A stretch of 64,000 bases of DNA, taken from the NCBI GenBank assembly GCA_020466095.1, contig CM035809.1, forward strand, positions 20,659,869 to 20,723,868, written 5' to 3'. The position numbers and the translations under genes were made by a program. Of the stretch, positions 37,206-48,205 are shown piece after piece. The notes under the pieces were generated by a model, which saw only the letters and a program-made list of their open reading frames with translations, ran no database searches and had not been told where the DNA came from. Source of the DNA: Chlorops oryzae. Taxonomy: Eukaryota > Arthropoda > Insecta > Diptera > Chloropidae. The stretch's first letter is position 1. The number at the start of each line of letters is the position of its first letter.

Positions 37206-38817
37206 GGCATATGTACGTTGAAAATTTTAAAATATTTTTTCAACGATGAAAAAAAAAATGCTGTCAATGCCTGCAGGTGACACTGACAATGGAAGAGCTA
37301 AACAGGTTTCACGATATATTCTTCAAAAAAGAAATTTTATTAAATATCATATATAATTTTTTTCATATTTAATTTTATTAATTCTATAATTACAAAAAAA
37401 TTTGTCTTCTTTGAAAAATTTTCTTTAATGCTAGAATAACATCACCGACGGCAAAAGTTCACCGCAGTGGTACAATAAAAAGCCGTCGGAAAATTTATTT
37501 CTACCGTTTCATGAACATAATTACTTTTATTACATGTCAATTTGAGTAAATTAGCAGATTAGCTTTTCTTTACTCTCGAATTAGATGAAATTATTGACAA
37601 TTCGTGAGAAAATCCCAAATGTCGAAGAATTTTCCTAAACGTGCGGCACGAAAGCCATAAAAGCGCGAAGCAATAAATTCATTCCTCGGAGGATTTGTCG
37701 TAACAATCGTTGACGATGAGATGATGAGTCAAAGAAAATTTCGAAAAAAAAGTTGAGGCATATCGAAGAAAATCGAGATAGACTTGGCAACAAATGTCCC
37801 AAATGTCATTTGATGGCAGCAGCATGCGACGGAAAGTTGTTGCTTCCGTGCGTACAGAAGGAAAAAAAATTTCTTCTTGTCATTCATAAAATCGTTCTTC
37901 AGCTAATTCACATTTGTTTTTTTTTTTTTTTTGTGTTCAACAACGCGATGGGTTGATTGCACTTGAAACACGCTCCTTGCTTGGGTAGTTGGGTAAATCG
38001 CTTCGTACGTTGACACATCCAGAAACCATGGAGAAACTAATTTTTAAGCTCTTCAAACCATAACTTGACAGCAACTGCATCCGACTCACTTTTTATCCAT
38101 TTTCTTTTATATTTTCACCGCTTCGTTGACACTGACAAACGTTCTGAGTGGTCCCTTTAGCTGTGATGGATCTAAATGGGGACATAACAAAGTACCTATT
38201 AAATAATTTTCGCCTTAGCGGTTATGCCTGGCCATAGCATTGTTACGGCTTCAACGCCCTGAGAAAGGCAATGCCCTGTACAACGGAAGTACAGAAAGAA
38301 GAGAAACCGATGAATTAGCCTCCAAAATCGCTCAAGCTCCTGATAAACAGTTCCTCTTTCAGTGTTGTAACCGCACGTGCTTATGACAAAAGCTATTTTT
38401 TGTTTGTTCCCTCTCCATTTCTATCGAGCGTTATTTTTCCTCTCCATTGTTTTTTCTCGTTTGCATAACCATCACGTTGAGTTTCCTTCTTCCTCGAATA
38501 TTCTGCTTTTCAATTGAAGCCTTTCATCCTTGCGTAATTTTTCCTCCGTTAAATTCTCGTCTTTTTCCATTGCCGCACTCAATTCAGCGTTTAAAAACCC
38601 CGCCAAACCGTTCTTTGCGACGTTATTTTAACGACTAATTTAAATTTGCATTCCAACATTTCGATGAAACATGACGTTCGATGTTCGATGTCAAACCTGG
38701 AACTTGAATGTTGCATCCCAGCTTGTTTTCCGTCGAAGTTAGCGATTTAATGCTAAAACCTAGCGACTTTAGGCCACGTCTTCGGAGGCATATCATTGAC
38801 TTTAATAATAATTAACA
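37206..38817. other. gene-free stretch upstream of the gene block
   Basis: No supported gene. A small C- and T-rich region lies near 38400-38590. The 3' end of syntaxin-18 mRNA probably lies near 38790-38810. Confidence 0.45.
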
Positions 38818-38823
38818 TTTATT
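38818..38823 (-). terminator. candidate poly(A) signal of syntaxin-18
   Basis: AATAAA on the minus strand, about 130 bp past the stop codon of the syntaxin-18 gene. It is the first perfect hexamer downstream of the stop. Confidence 0.6.
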
Positions 38824-38949
38824 CATTAAAGATTGTATAAAAATTAGGCAACACAGAAAGGAAACTAACTCTAATTGCGAAATAAGGCAATAACTAATCG
38901 TATTAGGATCGCTTTAAGCCAATTCATGCAATTTACACACTATTATTTT

Positions 38950-40141
38950 TTAATCGTAATACCAGTCTAGGAATAGTAAAGCGAATGACATCACCAGCAA
39001 GAAGAATAAAGACCACACACGTAATCCAGCGTTGCGTTGAATTGCTTGCTTTATTTGCTCATTAGCATCCTTGACGTTCTCGGTAGCACCAATGACGGCA
39101 TTGGCAATCCTCTCGATATTGTGCTGCTGCAATGAAACCTAAAGAGAGAAAGTAAATCAATTCAGACCATTGGTCTCATAAGATCAACCAACAAACCTTC
39201 TCTGTAAAAATGTCCTGCAACTGGGCAATATCCACAACATTCTTCTCGATTTGCTGAACCTCTTCTTCGAGTCCTTGCAGTTCCTGGTACAATTGCACAT
39301 TTTCCTCTTCGAACATTTGAACATCCTCAGGACTTATGTCCTTAGATTCATCGTGTACCAATTGCTCCGATTTCTGTATATCCTCATCCAGCGCAACTGT
39401 TTGTGCGCTTACATTCAGTTTGCTAGCTTCACTTGCTTTCGAGACATTCAAATCATTTTGCTCCTTGGTTTTCCGTCGTTCACCATCCGTTCTGCCTTCA
39501 TCAGCTTCATCGTCTTCATCAAGCCAATTATCATCCCAATCCATTTCTGAGGTAGTCTCCGATTCACCATCATCATCATCATCTTCACTTTTATTACTTG
39601 ATTGCTGCTGTTTCTTCTCGCTAGCAAGACGTACAGGAATGACCATTTTATCGGCCAGTTTCAGAAGATTATTCTTTTGCAGTTCGTACTTGAGACGGTA
39701 TTTCTTCTGGCTCAAATGAATCTGCTCCACGCTATGCAGATAGTTGACTAACAACTCAATCACGGCCTCAACGTGTTGGCGTTCCTGAGCTTTCCGTTTC
39801 GCTCGTTTCCAATCTGAACGCATCTGACCCAGAAGTTGCGTGTAAAACATAACGAACTTTTCCGATTCACGGTCTATGAGATCCCGTTCTTCGTCCGTCA
39901 TTTGTGCAGAGCTCTTCAGGTGCTGTCCTATCCTCATATAAGCCGCACGGTTCTCAATAAGAACATTCCTCAAATTCGTTATTTTATTCAACACATCTTT
40001 CGCTTGCTTTGAAAACTCATCACGTTGCTTCGTTGTTGTTGTTGTTGCTTTTTTCGGAAGTATGCGGTTTTTGTCGAACTCGTGTTTCCTCTGCACCTTG
40101 ACTGTCATGACCGCGGCCTTGAAGTTCTTCGTGTTATCCAT
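38950..40141 (-). CDS. Syx18: syntaxin-18 (ER Qa-SNARE), two exons
   Basis: Coding exons are 39197-40141 and 38950-39138, with a 57-bp intron from GTTTGT to TTTAG; the spliced protein is 377 residues, a little longer than the human protein. Residues 1-35 match the syntaxin-18 N-terminal segment (FKAAVMTVK), followed by a helical region. An acidic low-complexity linker spans about 190-230 ([18 protein letters not shown]), which accounts for the extra length. [19 protein letters not shown] leads into the SNARE helix (about 280-345, including LQDIFTEKV). The zero-layer glutamine is probably Q319, just after the splice. The tail anchor is at 356-373, ending LFLDWYYD. Syntaxin-18 sits in the ER membrane and mediates fusion of retrograde Golgi-to-ER vesicles with Sec20, Use1 and Sec22. 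The gene is divergent from the RFC4 gene. Confidence 0.95.
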
Positions 40142-40229
40142 GCCTAGCCTTTCGTTTCAACGCTAAATAAAAATATATAAATCAGGAAAAAACTCGGGAA
40201 TCAACAATTTCATTAAAAACAAGAAAGTT

Positions 40230-41365
40230 GACTCAACGTCATTATAACTAGGTTTTAATTTATTGTCAAACACGGTTTTAATTTTGTCAAGTTATAACTA
40301 GAATTTTGCTGCGGTGCACAGTGCTGTCGTTTTTGTAGCAGGAAAGTAGCAAAATGCTTTTAAAATGGTAGTTTTTATAAAATTAACGGAGGACTTCTAA
40401 AAAAAGAGTTTTTAAGCAACAGAAGAAAAAGAAAGACTAGTTGGGGGTTTCCTTCGAAAACTTGTAAATCAAGAAGGCTACAATATGAATCAAGGTGTAT
40501 TTAATATTAAATATGACGTTTCACTTCGTCGAACAAATGCTAAGTGTTTTTTTTGCTTTACCATGTAAATTTTATGTAATATATAGCTAAAAATTGTTCA
40601 TATCATATCTAAAAAATTATTATAACTTATTCTTATTTTCGTATTGTTAAAAAATAAAGTATCAAAATAAAATATAAATTTCAATTTGTTATGATATATT
40701 AACATAAATCGAGCAGATAATTTGTAATACATGCAGTTGAATATCTTACAGACACTTTTAATGCAATTTTCATACAAAATTATTACAGTTGCTTACTAAA
40801 TTTCATTCCCGGAATTCGAGACTAAAAGTTCCCTTTTAAATATAGATAGGGAAGGAAACTATTAATGGTATGGTGTCAAAACAGCATTCCCGATCAAAAT
40901 TCTTTCACCCAGAATATTAAAAAAAAAAGTTTATTCTCAAGAGAAGTAAACTTCTCACCGGAATATTTCCGAATGGAGAATTCTAGATAATGATTTTGAC
41001 TCAAAAAACCGTATGAATTATCTTTTATCGTTTATTTCCACGAGATATTAGAAAACATCGAAAGAAGGCCAATTTGAGGTTTTTAAAAATGTACAACCTT
41101 TTTTCGATTTCGTCCATATTTGCAGCATATAAGCATTCTGGCATAAAGAATACTTGTACCAAAAATCTTAGAACGATATGGCACAGTTAAAAACATATTC
41201 GATTTTTTGCCACCCCGCCATAGACGTTAAACCACTGTGCGGTGCTCAACTTATAACTAAGATTTTGCGTTGATGCTCAACTTATAAGTTGGATTTTGCT
41301 TCGGTGCTCTACTTATAATTAAGATTTTGCTTCGGTGCTCAACTTATAACTAGGGTTTTTTCGTA
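40230..41365 (+). repeat. ~31-bp tandem array in the shared promoter, split by an insertion
   Basis: Four units of about 31 bp (consensus CGGTGCTCAACTTATAACTA plus AGATTTTGCTT) start near 41241, 41272, 41303 and 41334, ending about 75 bp before the RFC4 start codon. Related units lie at about 40230-40316 (TTATAACTAGAATTTTGCTG and relatives). Removing 40317-41239 plus one CGGTG joins both parts in phase, so they were once one array. Confidence 0.8.
40317..41239. mobile_element. 923-bp Transib-like element with CACAGTG ends
   Basis: The ends are CACAGTG (40317) and CACTGTG (41233-41239), a perfect 7-bp inverted repeat continuing with weaker similarity (AGTAGCAAAATGC inside the left end, GGTGGCAAAAAATCG inside the right). 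CGGTG occurs directly on both sides (40312-40316, 41240-41244). A GC-rich 5-bp duplication with a CACWRTG heptamer fits Transib elements. No transposase frame is present. It lies in the divergent promoter region of Syx18 and RFC4 and interrupts the 31-bp array. Confidence 0.7.
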
Positions 41366-41436
41366 GCTCGACTTGGCGCGCGCTTTTGTTTATTACAATC
41401 CGGAAACGGTAAATTTTGTTAATTAATTTATTAAAG

Positions 41437-42827
41437 ATGCAAGCGTTTCTTAAGAACGGAAAGGCACCAACACATGAGAAGCCTAAAGCTAGTGGCGTAA
41501 AAAGGAAACCGCCGCCACCGTGGGTTGAGAAATAGTGAGTAAATATTAACTCTGCTACAAAGCAATAAGAGCTTAAGTCAATTTATTATTTAAGTGTTAT
41601 TATAAAGTTTTATTTAAGAGTTAATGGACCTTTCAAAGTTTTCTGTTTTAAGATGATCTTATGAATATAAATTCATAAATGCAAAAGCAAAATTAATTTC
41701 TATTTGAGGTGGTCTATCAATTTTAAAACTTTGACTTAAGCTGTTGTTCCTTTCTACCATAACCATGTTAATGGTTTTTGTACTATTGGGAGAGCATGAT
41801 TAAAAGTCCTTTCTTGCAGCCGCCCAAAAACCGTCGAAGACGTCGTCGAACAAAGCGAAGTAGTGGCCGTTTTGCGTAAATGCGTCGATGGAGCTGATTT
41901 GCCCAATTTATTACTGTATGGACCACCGGGAACGGGTAAAACAAGTACAATTCTGGCAGCGGCTCATCAGATTTTTGGTGACATGTATCGTGAGCGTATT
42001 CTCGAGCTAAATGCTTCGGACGAACGAGGAATCGATGTTGTGCGCACGAAAATCAAGAATTTCGCACAACTTACAGCGAGCAATGTGCGTCCTGATGGAC
42101 GTCCGTGTCCACCGTTTAAAATCATAATACTCGATGAAGCCGACTCAATGACACACGCAGCACAAGCCGCTTTACGTCGTACAATGGAAAAGGAATGCCG
42201 GACAACGCGTTTCTGTTTGATTTGCAATTACGTCTCGCGAATAATTGAGCCGATAACATCACGTTGCACGAAATTCCGCTTCAAATCGCTTGGAGAACAT
42301 AAGATCATCGATCGTTTGCGTCATATCTGTGAGCTGGAGGGTGTCCAGATTGAAAATGAAGCCTATAAGAGTATAGTCGATATATCTGGAGGAGATTTAC
42401 GACGTGCCATAACGACATTGCAGTCGTGCTACCGTTTAAAGGGAGCTGGCACTGCAATAACCATAGAAGATTTACGCGAGATGTCTGGAGTAGTTCCGGA
42501 AAAGTATTTGTCTGAATTTCTTGAAGTTTGTCGTGCCGGAAATTATAAAAAGCTTGAAGAATTTGTTCGTGATATTGGTTTTGAAGCGTATAGCATTTCA
42601 CAAATGTTGGAACAGTTCAATGAACTCGTTCTGCATTCACCAACGCTAACGAACAAACAGAAAGCATTGATTTGTGATAAACTTGGCGTAAGTAGAAATA
42701 CTTTTTTCTTTGCTTTTCTAATTCTCTTCCTCATTTACAGGAATGCTCATTTCGACTGCAAGACGGTGGCTCGGAATATCTACAAATCATGGATCTCGGT
42801 TGCTCTATAATATTAACTCTGAAGTAA
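41437..42827 (+). CDS. RFC4: replication factor C subunit 4 (clamp loader), three exons
   Basis: Exons 41437-41534, 41820-42687 and 42741-42827, with GT...AG introns of 285 and 53 bp; 350 residues. The start MQAFLKNGK matches the N-terminus of vertebrate RFC4. AAA+ motifs in order: PWVEKYRP (28-35), Walker A GPPGTGKT (67-74), LNASDERG (96-103), Walker B IILDEAD (135-141), sensor-1 N169, and the SRC arginine-finger motif (180-182). The last exon is the C-terminal collar end. The closest type is human RFC4; note that Drosophila uses the symbol RfC4 for the human RFC2 homologue. The protein joins RFC1-5, and uses ATP to load PCNA onto primed DNA in the nucleus. The frame is intact. Its 3' end converges on TAF9. 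Confidence 0.96.
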
Positions 42828-42847
42828 ATCGCGATTTGATTGTTTCG

Positions 42848-42853
42848 AATAAA
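42848..42853 (+). terminator. poly(A) signal of RFC4
   Basis: AATAAA 20 bp after the RFC4 stop codon. Cleavage 10-30 nt further would fall around 42865-42885, at or across the 3' end of the convergent TAF9 transcript. Confidence 0.8.
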
Positions 42854-42875
42854 CTTTCCATATTTTCATAACCAC

Positions 42876-42881
42876 TTTATT
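42876..42881 (-). terminator. poly(A) signal of TAF9
   Basis: AATAAA on the minus strand, about 30 bp past the TAF9 stop codon. It faces the RFC4 signal 22 bp away, so the two mRNAs end in the same few dozen bases. Confidence 0.8.
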
Positions 42882-42911
42882 CAGTGAGATCTTACAAAAC
42901 TTAAGTTAAGC

Positions 42912-43751
42912 CTACAGAACAACTTCGAAATCTTCATCGCGTTTACGCTTCAAGCTGATAGTTTCGTCGTCATCGGCGTCCATTTTTACAACCCCGATAT
43001 CGCTGAGCGTGGAGGCAATTTCCGATTTATTGTCCACAATCGGTTTGGGGACTGCCGTAAACTTTATGACCGGCTTGGGTATTGTGACAACTTGAGTCTT
43101 GGGAGGTAGAACATTTGGTCGTTTGATCAAACTTCCCGGTCCCAGAGGTTTCAATTGCGGCGTTTTAATGGTTGAACGCGAGTCCAGTGCCGATTTGATC
43201 ATCTTCTTCGGTTGATGTGCGGCTCTTAGTTTATAATTACAAGCAGACAAGCAATAGCGATCGGGCGGAAGACGAAGACCGCAATGAGGTTTAATCGGAG
43301 GTAGTGGCATTGAGTTCCGTACTTCGGCTAACTTGGCAAGCACCTGAAACAATAATCTGTTGAGGTATGTATCTAAGTTAATGCTATTTATCTTAATGTT
43401 ACGTGTCTCGGTGGAGGTGTTGTGAAGGTTTTGTCGAGCACCATTTCTGTGGCGAGTTTCACGTCCTCCATGTCGATTGTCTTCTTGCGGGCATGGTTGG
43501 CGTACACCTTCGCGTCATCCAGTATGCAAGTAACGTATCCTGAAATGAAAAAGGACATTTTATTGACGTTCGAAACAAACTTTCATCTTACTGTATGTGA
43601 ATTCCAACAACTGGTTGATCACTCTCGGCTCATACTCCGGCACATTCAGTTCCTTCATTATCGACATAATGACTTGCGCATCCTTCGGGACATGCTTCGT
43701 TTGCGAGCCCATTTTCGGCTTCTCGTTTCTCTCTCGCATCGGCTCGTTCAT
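42912..43751 (-). CDS. Taf9: TFIID subunit 9 (TAF9, histone-fold), three exons
   Basis: Exons 43592-43751, 43403-43539 and 42912-43343, with GT...AG introns of 52 and 59 bp; 242 residues. The first ATG in frame is at 43751; a second possible ATG is at 43739. The histone fold (about 18-95) contains [41 protein letters not shown] and [10 protein letters not shown]. The TAF9-specific block [19 protein letters not shown] follows. The tail is basic and proline-rich, ending in an acidic/basic stretch (DADDDE, KRKRDED). The Drosophila homologue is e(y)1. It is somewhat shorter than that protein because the glycine-rich tail is missing. TAF9 pairs with TAF6 in TFIID and is also found in SAGA. A CRE-like GTTACGTCA lies about 110 bp upstream, and a MITE lies 158 bp upstream. 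Confidence 0.96.
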
Positions 43752-43909
43752 TATTTTATGAAACTGTTTACTTTTCACGACCAAGGACTGACACTGACAG
43801 TTCCCCCAACAAACAAAAGCAGATAACGTATTCCGGCTGTCAAAAAAATTTCAACTGCGCAGTTACGTCATAAGTGAGCGACAAAACAGCGGCGAGACAG
43901 TAGCTTTAA

Positions 43910-44300
43910 TGCTATAAACAGAATAAGGGCGTAAGCGAATATTCGCCAGGCGAATACGCCGAAGAATTCGCTCGGGTGAACACAATGACAGCGAATGGCG
44001 AACTCATGTTGTTTTCAAAATTTCGAAAAACTATGATTGAAAATATAAGTCATTGCCAGCAGAAAGTACAAACCCTCATTTTCGAAACAAAATCTCAAAG
44101 ATTTTATACAAATGCATATGTTTTCTGATGTGTAAATTCTGCTATTCGCCAGTCGCCGGCGCTACCATTAGAATTAGATCTATTGCGACGTTTTAACGCG
44201 GCGAAATTCGCTGTGTTGTGGGCAACCTCGTTTGACGGTGTGTATTTTAAGCAACGACGTCGAGCGAATATTCGCTGACGCCCTTATTCTGTTTATAGCA
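43910..44300. mobile_element. 391-bp MITE with long inverted ends and TAA duplication
   Basis: The ends TGCTATAAACAGAATAAGGG (left) and CCCTTATTCTGTTTATAGCA (right) are perfect inverted copies, and similarity runs on through GCGAATATTCGC to about 38 bp. TAA flanks both sides (43907-43909, 44301-44303). A 3-bp TWA target is typical of PIF/Harbinger elements. The interior is rich in GCGAAT/ATTCGC words and has no coding frame. It sits directly upstream of the TAF9 promoter. Confidence 0.85.
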
Positions 44301-44305
44301 TAAGG

Positions 44306-45050
44306 CGGGGATGTGTTATGGGGGCGTTTTTCTCCATTTCCTGTGTGTCCCTCGCCTAAAAAGCTTCTTAACTGGCATTGCATATACAAATTACTGAATT
44401 CTTTGGATTTAAATTTTCGTTTCGGCAACGAAATTTTATCAATTTCTTTATATCGGAACAGTTCTATGGAAACTTTAAGAAACTAATTTTATTTAATTTT
44501 TAAAAGTTCTTATGGACCGATTTAGACTAGGCAATTTTGATTGACGAGCTGCCCATATTATTCGTGGAGTGGAATCGAGTACACTCCTCGTCGCCTCCTA
44601 GCGGACAAAGTAGCAACAGAAATCAGCTGTTTGTTTCTTATTTCAATTTGCTCTATTTTATTAATGCTTTTGAAAAACAGATGGTTTCCTTATGAGAAAC
44701 AAATAATAAGTGAAATAAACTTGAATTGGCAGCTTTGCGAGTAATTAATACAATTTTCCAAACAATAGCAATACTACAGCTGTCAAATTAGCACAGAAAA
44801 GTTAAAGAAATTCCAACGCACAACAAACTTCCAGTCTCGTGTGACGTCACACACAAATTTTCTATTTAAGATTCACAGTAGCGCTCGAAAATATCGATAG
44901 TTTCGATACTTTTGGAGAAAAAGACGCTATTTACACGTTGACATTTCGATGACGAAACACACATTTTGTTGGATAGAGACGCGCGGGGATGTGGTATGGG
45001 AGCAGTTTTATCTCTTCCCCCTGTGTCCCTTGCCATCGAAAATTTGTTTC
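44306..45050 (+). repeat. pair of ~55-bp direct repeats about 680 bp apart
   Basis: CGGGGATGTGTTATGGGGGC followed by CTGTGTGTCCCTCGCC near 44306-44358 recurs as CGGGGATGTGGTATGGGAGC with CTGTGTCCCTTGCC near 44985-45040. A perfect CRE palindrome TGACGTCA (44842-44849) and an ATATCGATAG site (44890) lie between. I see no coding sequence; this may be promoter DNA or duplicated element flank. Confidence 0.5.
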
Positions 45051-45386
45051 ATTATCGAAATGTCTTAACGTATAAATAGCTTAAAAGAGAGAGAAAAAAA
45101 AAAAACGGATTGAGCGAGACGTGCCACCAGAAAGGCGCAATTTTTCGATAACGATATGTTATCGTTTTGTTCTGAAAATGAGAATTGACGGTCAATAACA
45201 CTAGCTTACAAAAAAAAAATGCTCAAAGAACGAAAGATATGAATTCTATTGTAAAATTTTCCGCTGACTACGAAAATAGCAAAAAAAAAATTTTTTCCCA
45301 TCTAACAGTTTTCCCGTTATTTGAGAAAAAGGGATTTTTCTAAATTTGTTTTGTATGTCATTGGTTTTTTCGCTCAAGAGTATTAA

Positions 45387-46114
45387 GGGGACCTTCTGGT
45401 CTAGAGCACGAAAATTTAGGGTATTTTCATGATTTTTTTTTGGTATTAAGCCAAATAAAAAACGATTTTCTAAGTATGCAGGCTTATTAAATTCTTTATT
45501 GACAAAAAATAAAAAATGTTGTAATTTTTTTTTTTTTTTTTTGGTATTTTAAAAATGGCGTTGAAGTGGACCCTCTTTGAAAAAGTACCTCCGTGGTGTG
45601 AAAGATTTTGGCAGTTCTGGTAATCGAAAAAAAAAAAACAAAAATATGTTATTAATCAGAATGAATGCGCCTATGGCAGGAACTAGAATAAAAATTTTTT
45701 TTTTTTAAATTGACAAAATGGCGCAATTTTTTATTTCAACCATCAAAAACTCCCCTTTTTTGACCATTTTTTTGATGAAAAAATATGAAGTTCTTGAAAT
45801 AAAAATTCGATTCTAGTTCGGGCCATAGCCATTGATGTTATGAATAACATATAAAAATTCCAGACAAATCGGTTCGATGGTTTTTTTGTTTTCATTCACA
45901 CCAGGTCAAAAAAAGTAGTTTTGAGATAAACGCGTTCAAAGTTGCTTTGATCAAGCGCGCTGCCTGCTGTCTCCACCTTCTAAAAAGGCTGCAGCAAAAC
46001 AAATATTGTCAATATCTTCACGAAACTTTGCCAGCATATTCTTAAAAGTCTATTCTTCCGAAATATATAAAAAAAAAAATCAATTTTCAAAAAATTCTAG
46101 ACCAGAAGGTCCCC
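45387..46114. mobile_element. 728-bp TTAA-flanked MITE
   Basis: The ends GGGGACCTTCTGGTCTAGA and TCTAGACCAGAAGGTCCCC are a perfect 19-bp inverted repeat. TTAA occurs on both sides (45383-45386, 46115-46118). TTAA targets are typical of piggyBac elements, although the ends start GGGG rather than CCC. The interior has many T runs and no transposase frame. Confidence 0.85.
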
Positions 46115-46119
46115 TTAAA

Positions 46120-46920
46120 GACTCATGGTCTTAAATACCTACCATGGAAGTAAGTTATTAATTTTTTACAAAATTTGTTCGAGCGTATATCGCCCCATTT
46201 GGCAAACGTCAAACATACAGCTAACTTTCCGTCATGAATGTCATTCGACCTTTCAAAGTCAAAGTAATAGCTAAATTTAAAAGCTCTAGATGGCCCACCC
46301 TGTACAGAGGAAAATAATTAATTTATGGAAGCATGGGTCGAAATGTATAGCTATACTTCCTACTTTATTCAATAGAGATTTATCTTTACTTTGACGAGAG
46401 CTCCAATTGGAATTGAGCGATAATTGGCAATATTTCCATAAAATTAAATATTAAAAATATAAAATATAAAATGGAATATGTCAATCCTTCATTCAAAGTC
46501 CACTCTTTAATGATGCAATTCATCTGAATGTGAAAGATTGAATTAAGGCAACATATTTTTTTGCAAATGACTTGACCACGAAAACGCCTCGGTCTCTTGA
46601 GTGCAATCACAATACATTATTATGATTTTCTGTTTTTACACCATTCCGGGGTGTAGGCGCGTGTGTGTGTGCATTTGTTTTGCTTACAACTGCAACTACA
46701 TCCACCAGCGAAGTTTAATGCGACGTTGAAAGTCTATTTTAATTGCAACAAATTACCAAAGGCGCAAGCATCGGACAATGGAAAATACTTTAGTTGGCAG
46801 TCCGTCCAATACGCGCGGTATTGTTTACATTTGTCAGATTGTTGCTCTGGCTTTATGCGTTTGAGCAAAGCTTCACATATGGGAATAGATAAACGCCCGA
46901 AACGCTTTGCCACGCAACTG
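46120..46920. other. gene-free stretch
   Basis: No supported gene. GTGTGTGTG occurs near 46661. Confidence 0.45.
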
Positions 46921-47329
46921 CCCTGCAGTAATGAGCCGGTCAATTTGAGTAGAAGAACTGGTTTTTGACCGGTCCAAATCCTACCGGTTATATTATGGCA
47001 GTTCGCTCCATACGAATTCGACTAGCCGGTGGTCGGTAATAAACGGGTTGGTTTAAGAGTAGTCCGTAAATGACACTCTTATCAACTTACAATATATATA
47101 AGAAATTGGTGTTCTACTTTCCTCATTTGACTAGCCTAAAACCAGACAAAATTACGACAATTGACCCAAAACTACTGAGCCGTTTTGCGGACTAGTCCCT
47201 CTACAATGACAGGCCCATGTTAAAAAGGTCAGTTGAATACATTAGAAGTGGAATTATGAGGGGACTAGTACTGGTAACATAAGCGACTGACCGAAGGCTA
47301 CACCTGGGTCAGTCCATATTACTGCTGGG
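46921..47329 (+). mobile_element. MITE family with CCCTGCAG ends, copy 2
   Basis: It starts CCCTGCAGTAATGAGCCGG and ends ATTACTGCTGGG, an imperfect inverted pair. The inner sequence matches copies at 5040-5401 and 57204-57600. It contains palindromic subterminal words (GACCGGTCC, TAGCCGGTGGTCGGTA). It is 409 bp with no coding capacity. No target duplication is obvious. Confidence 0.8.
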
Positions 47330-48205
47330 TGGCATTTGTGCACATACATACATATATATTGCGATCCAAAATGTATTAACCGAAAATTCCATGTTTTCCT
47401 ACGTTTATTGCTTTGCCATGGACTCCTGTCCTGTCGCGTTTGTTGGCTTTAATGAAACCGTCCATCTGGGGAAATTATTGGTTAATGAGCAGCTGCGCTT
47501 GCGTCACAAACGAAATAAGCTTTAATTACGCTCGATGAAATGGCATGATGGGGTTAAGGTGTCCATTGGAGAAGTGTGAGTTACGTTGATGGTTCATATG
47601 TGAGCTCGAATATTTGTTTATTGATCTCAGCGGCCTGCGATGAGGTCGCGCAACGTCCTCATTTACATTGACAATATTTTGGAATTTCACTAAGTTTACT
47701 TTGATATAGAAGATGTGAGGGACTTGAAATTTTTCATAGCTGGTTTTGAGGCCTTCAAAATGAATTTAGGACTCCTGCTCCAGCTAGCTGGATTCTTGAA
47801 AAATATTTATTTTTTATTTTTTTACATTGGAGGTTTCTGGTCCTTCCATGAGACCCTTGCTCACCGTTGGGGAATTCCACGTGAAACGTCCCATGGAAGT
47901 CTTTTTATATCCATTCTGAGCAGAAATCATGTTATTTCAGTGCCCAAATATTAATGAACTGTTGCAAGATTTGATATCCTTGAGAGACGCATCCTTTTTT
48001 TAATCGAAAATTTTTATATATCTGAACTAAAGACAAAAATGTGATTGTGACGAGTGCGACCATCACAATGGATTATAACCAGTGCCGGACACCACCACAT
48101 TTACTAATTGTGTTCATATAAATTTTGACAGTTATGTAACAAATTTCTCGTTTCCCACAATTTGCGAAGCTGCATGAGTCCCACTATTATATAATAAAAC
48201 TAGAA
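47330..48205. other. gene-free stretch
   Basis: No supported gene or repeat family. Confidence 0.45.

Noticed and set aside
39336..39719. Serine-rich frame on the plus strand across the syntaxin-18 gene
   Set aside because: Antisense shadow of the acidic linker of syntaxin-18.
41967..42601. Minus-strand frames opposite RFC4
   Set aside because: Antisense shadows of the AAA+ coding exon.
43422..43826. 134-codon frame on the plus strand opposite TAF9
   Set aside because: Antisense of TAF9 exons 1 and 2; the minus-strand exons have splice sites and family match.
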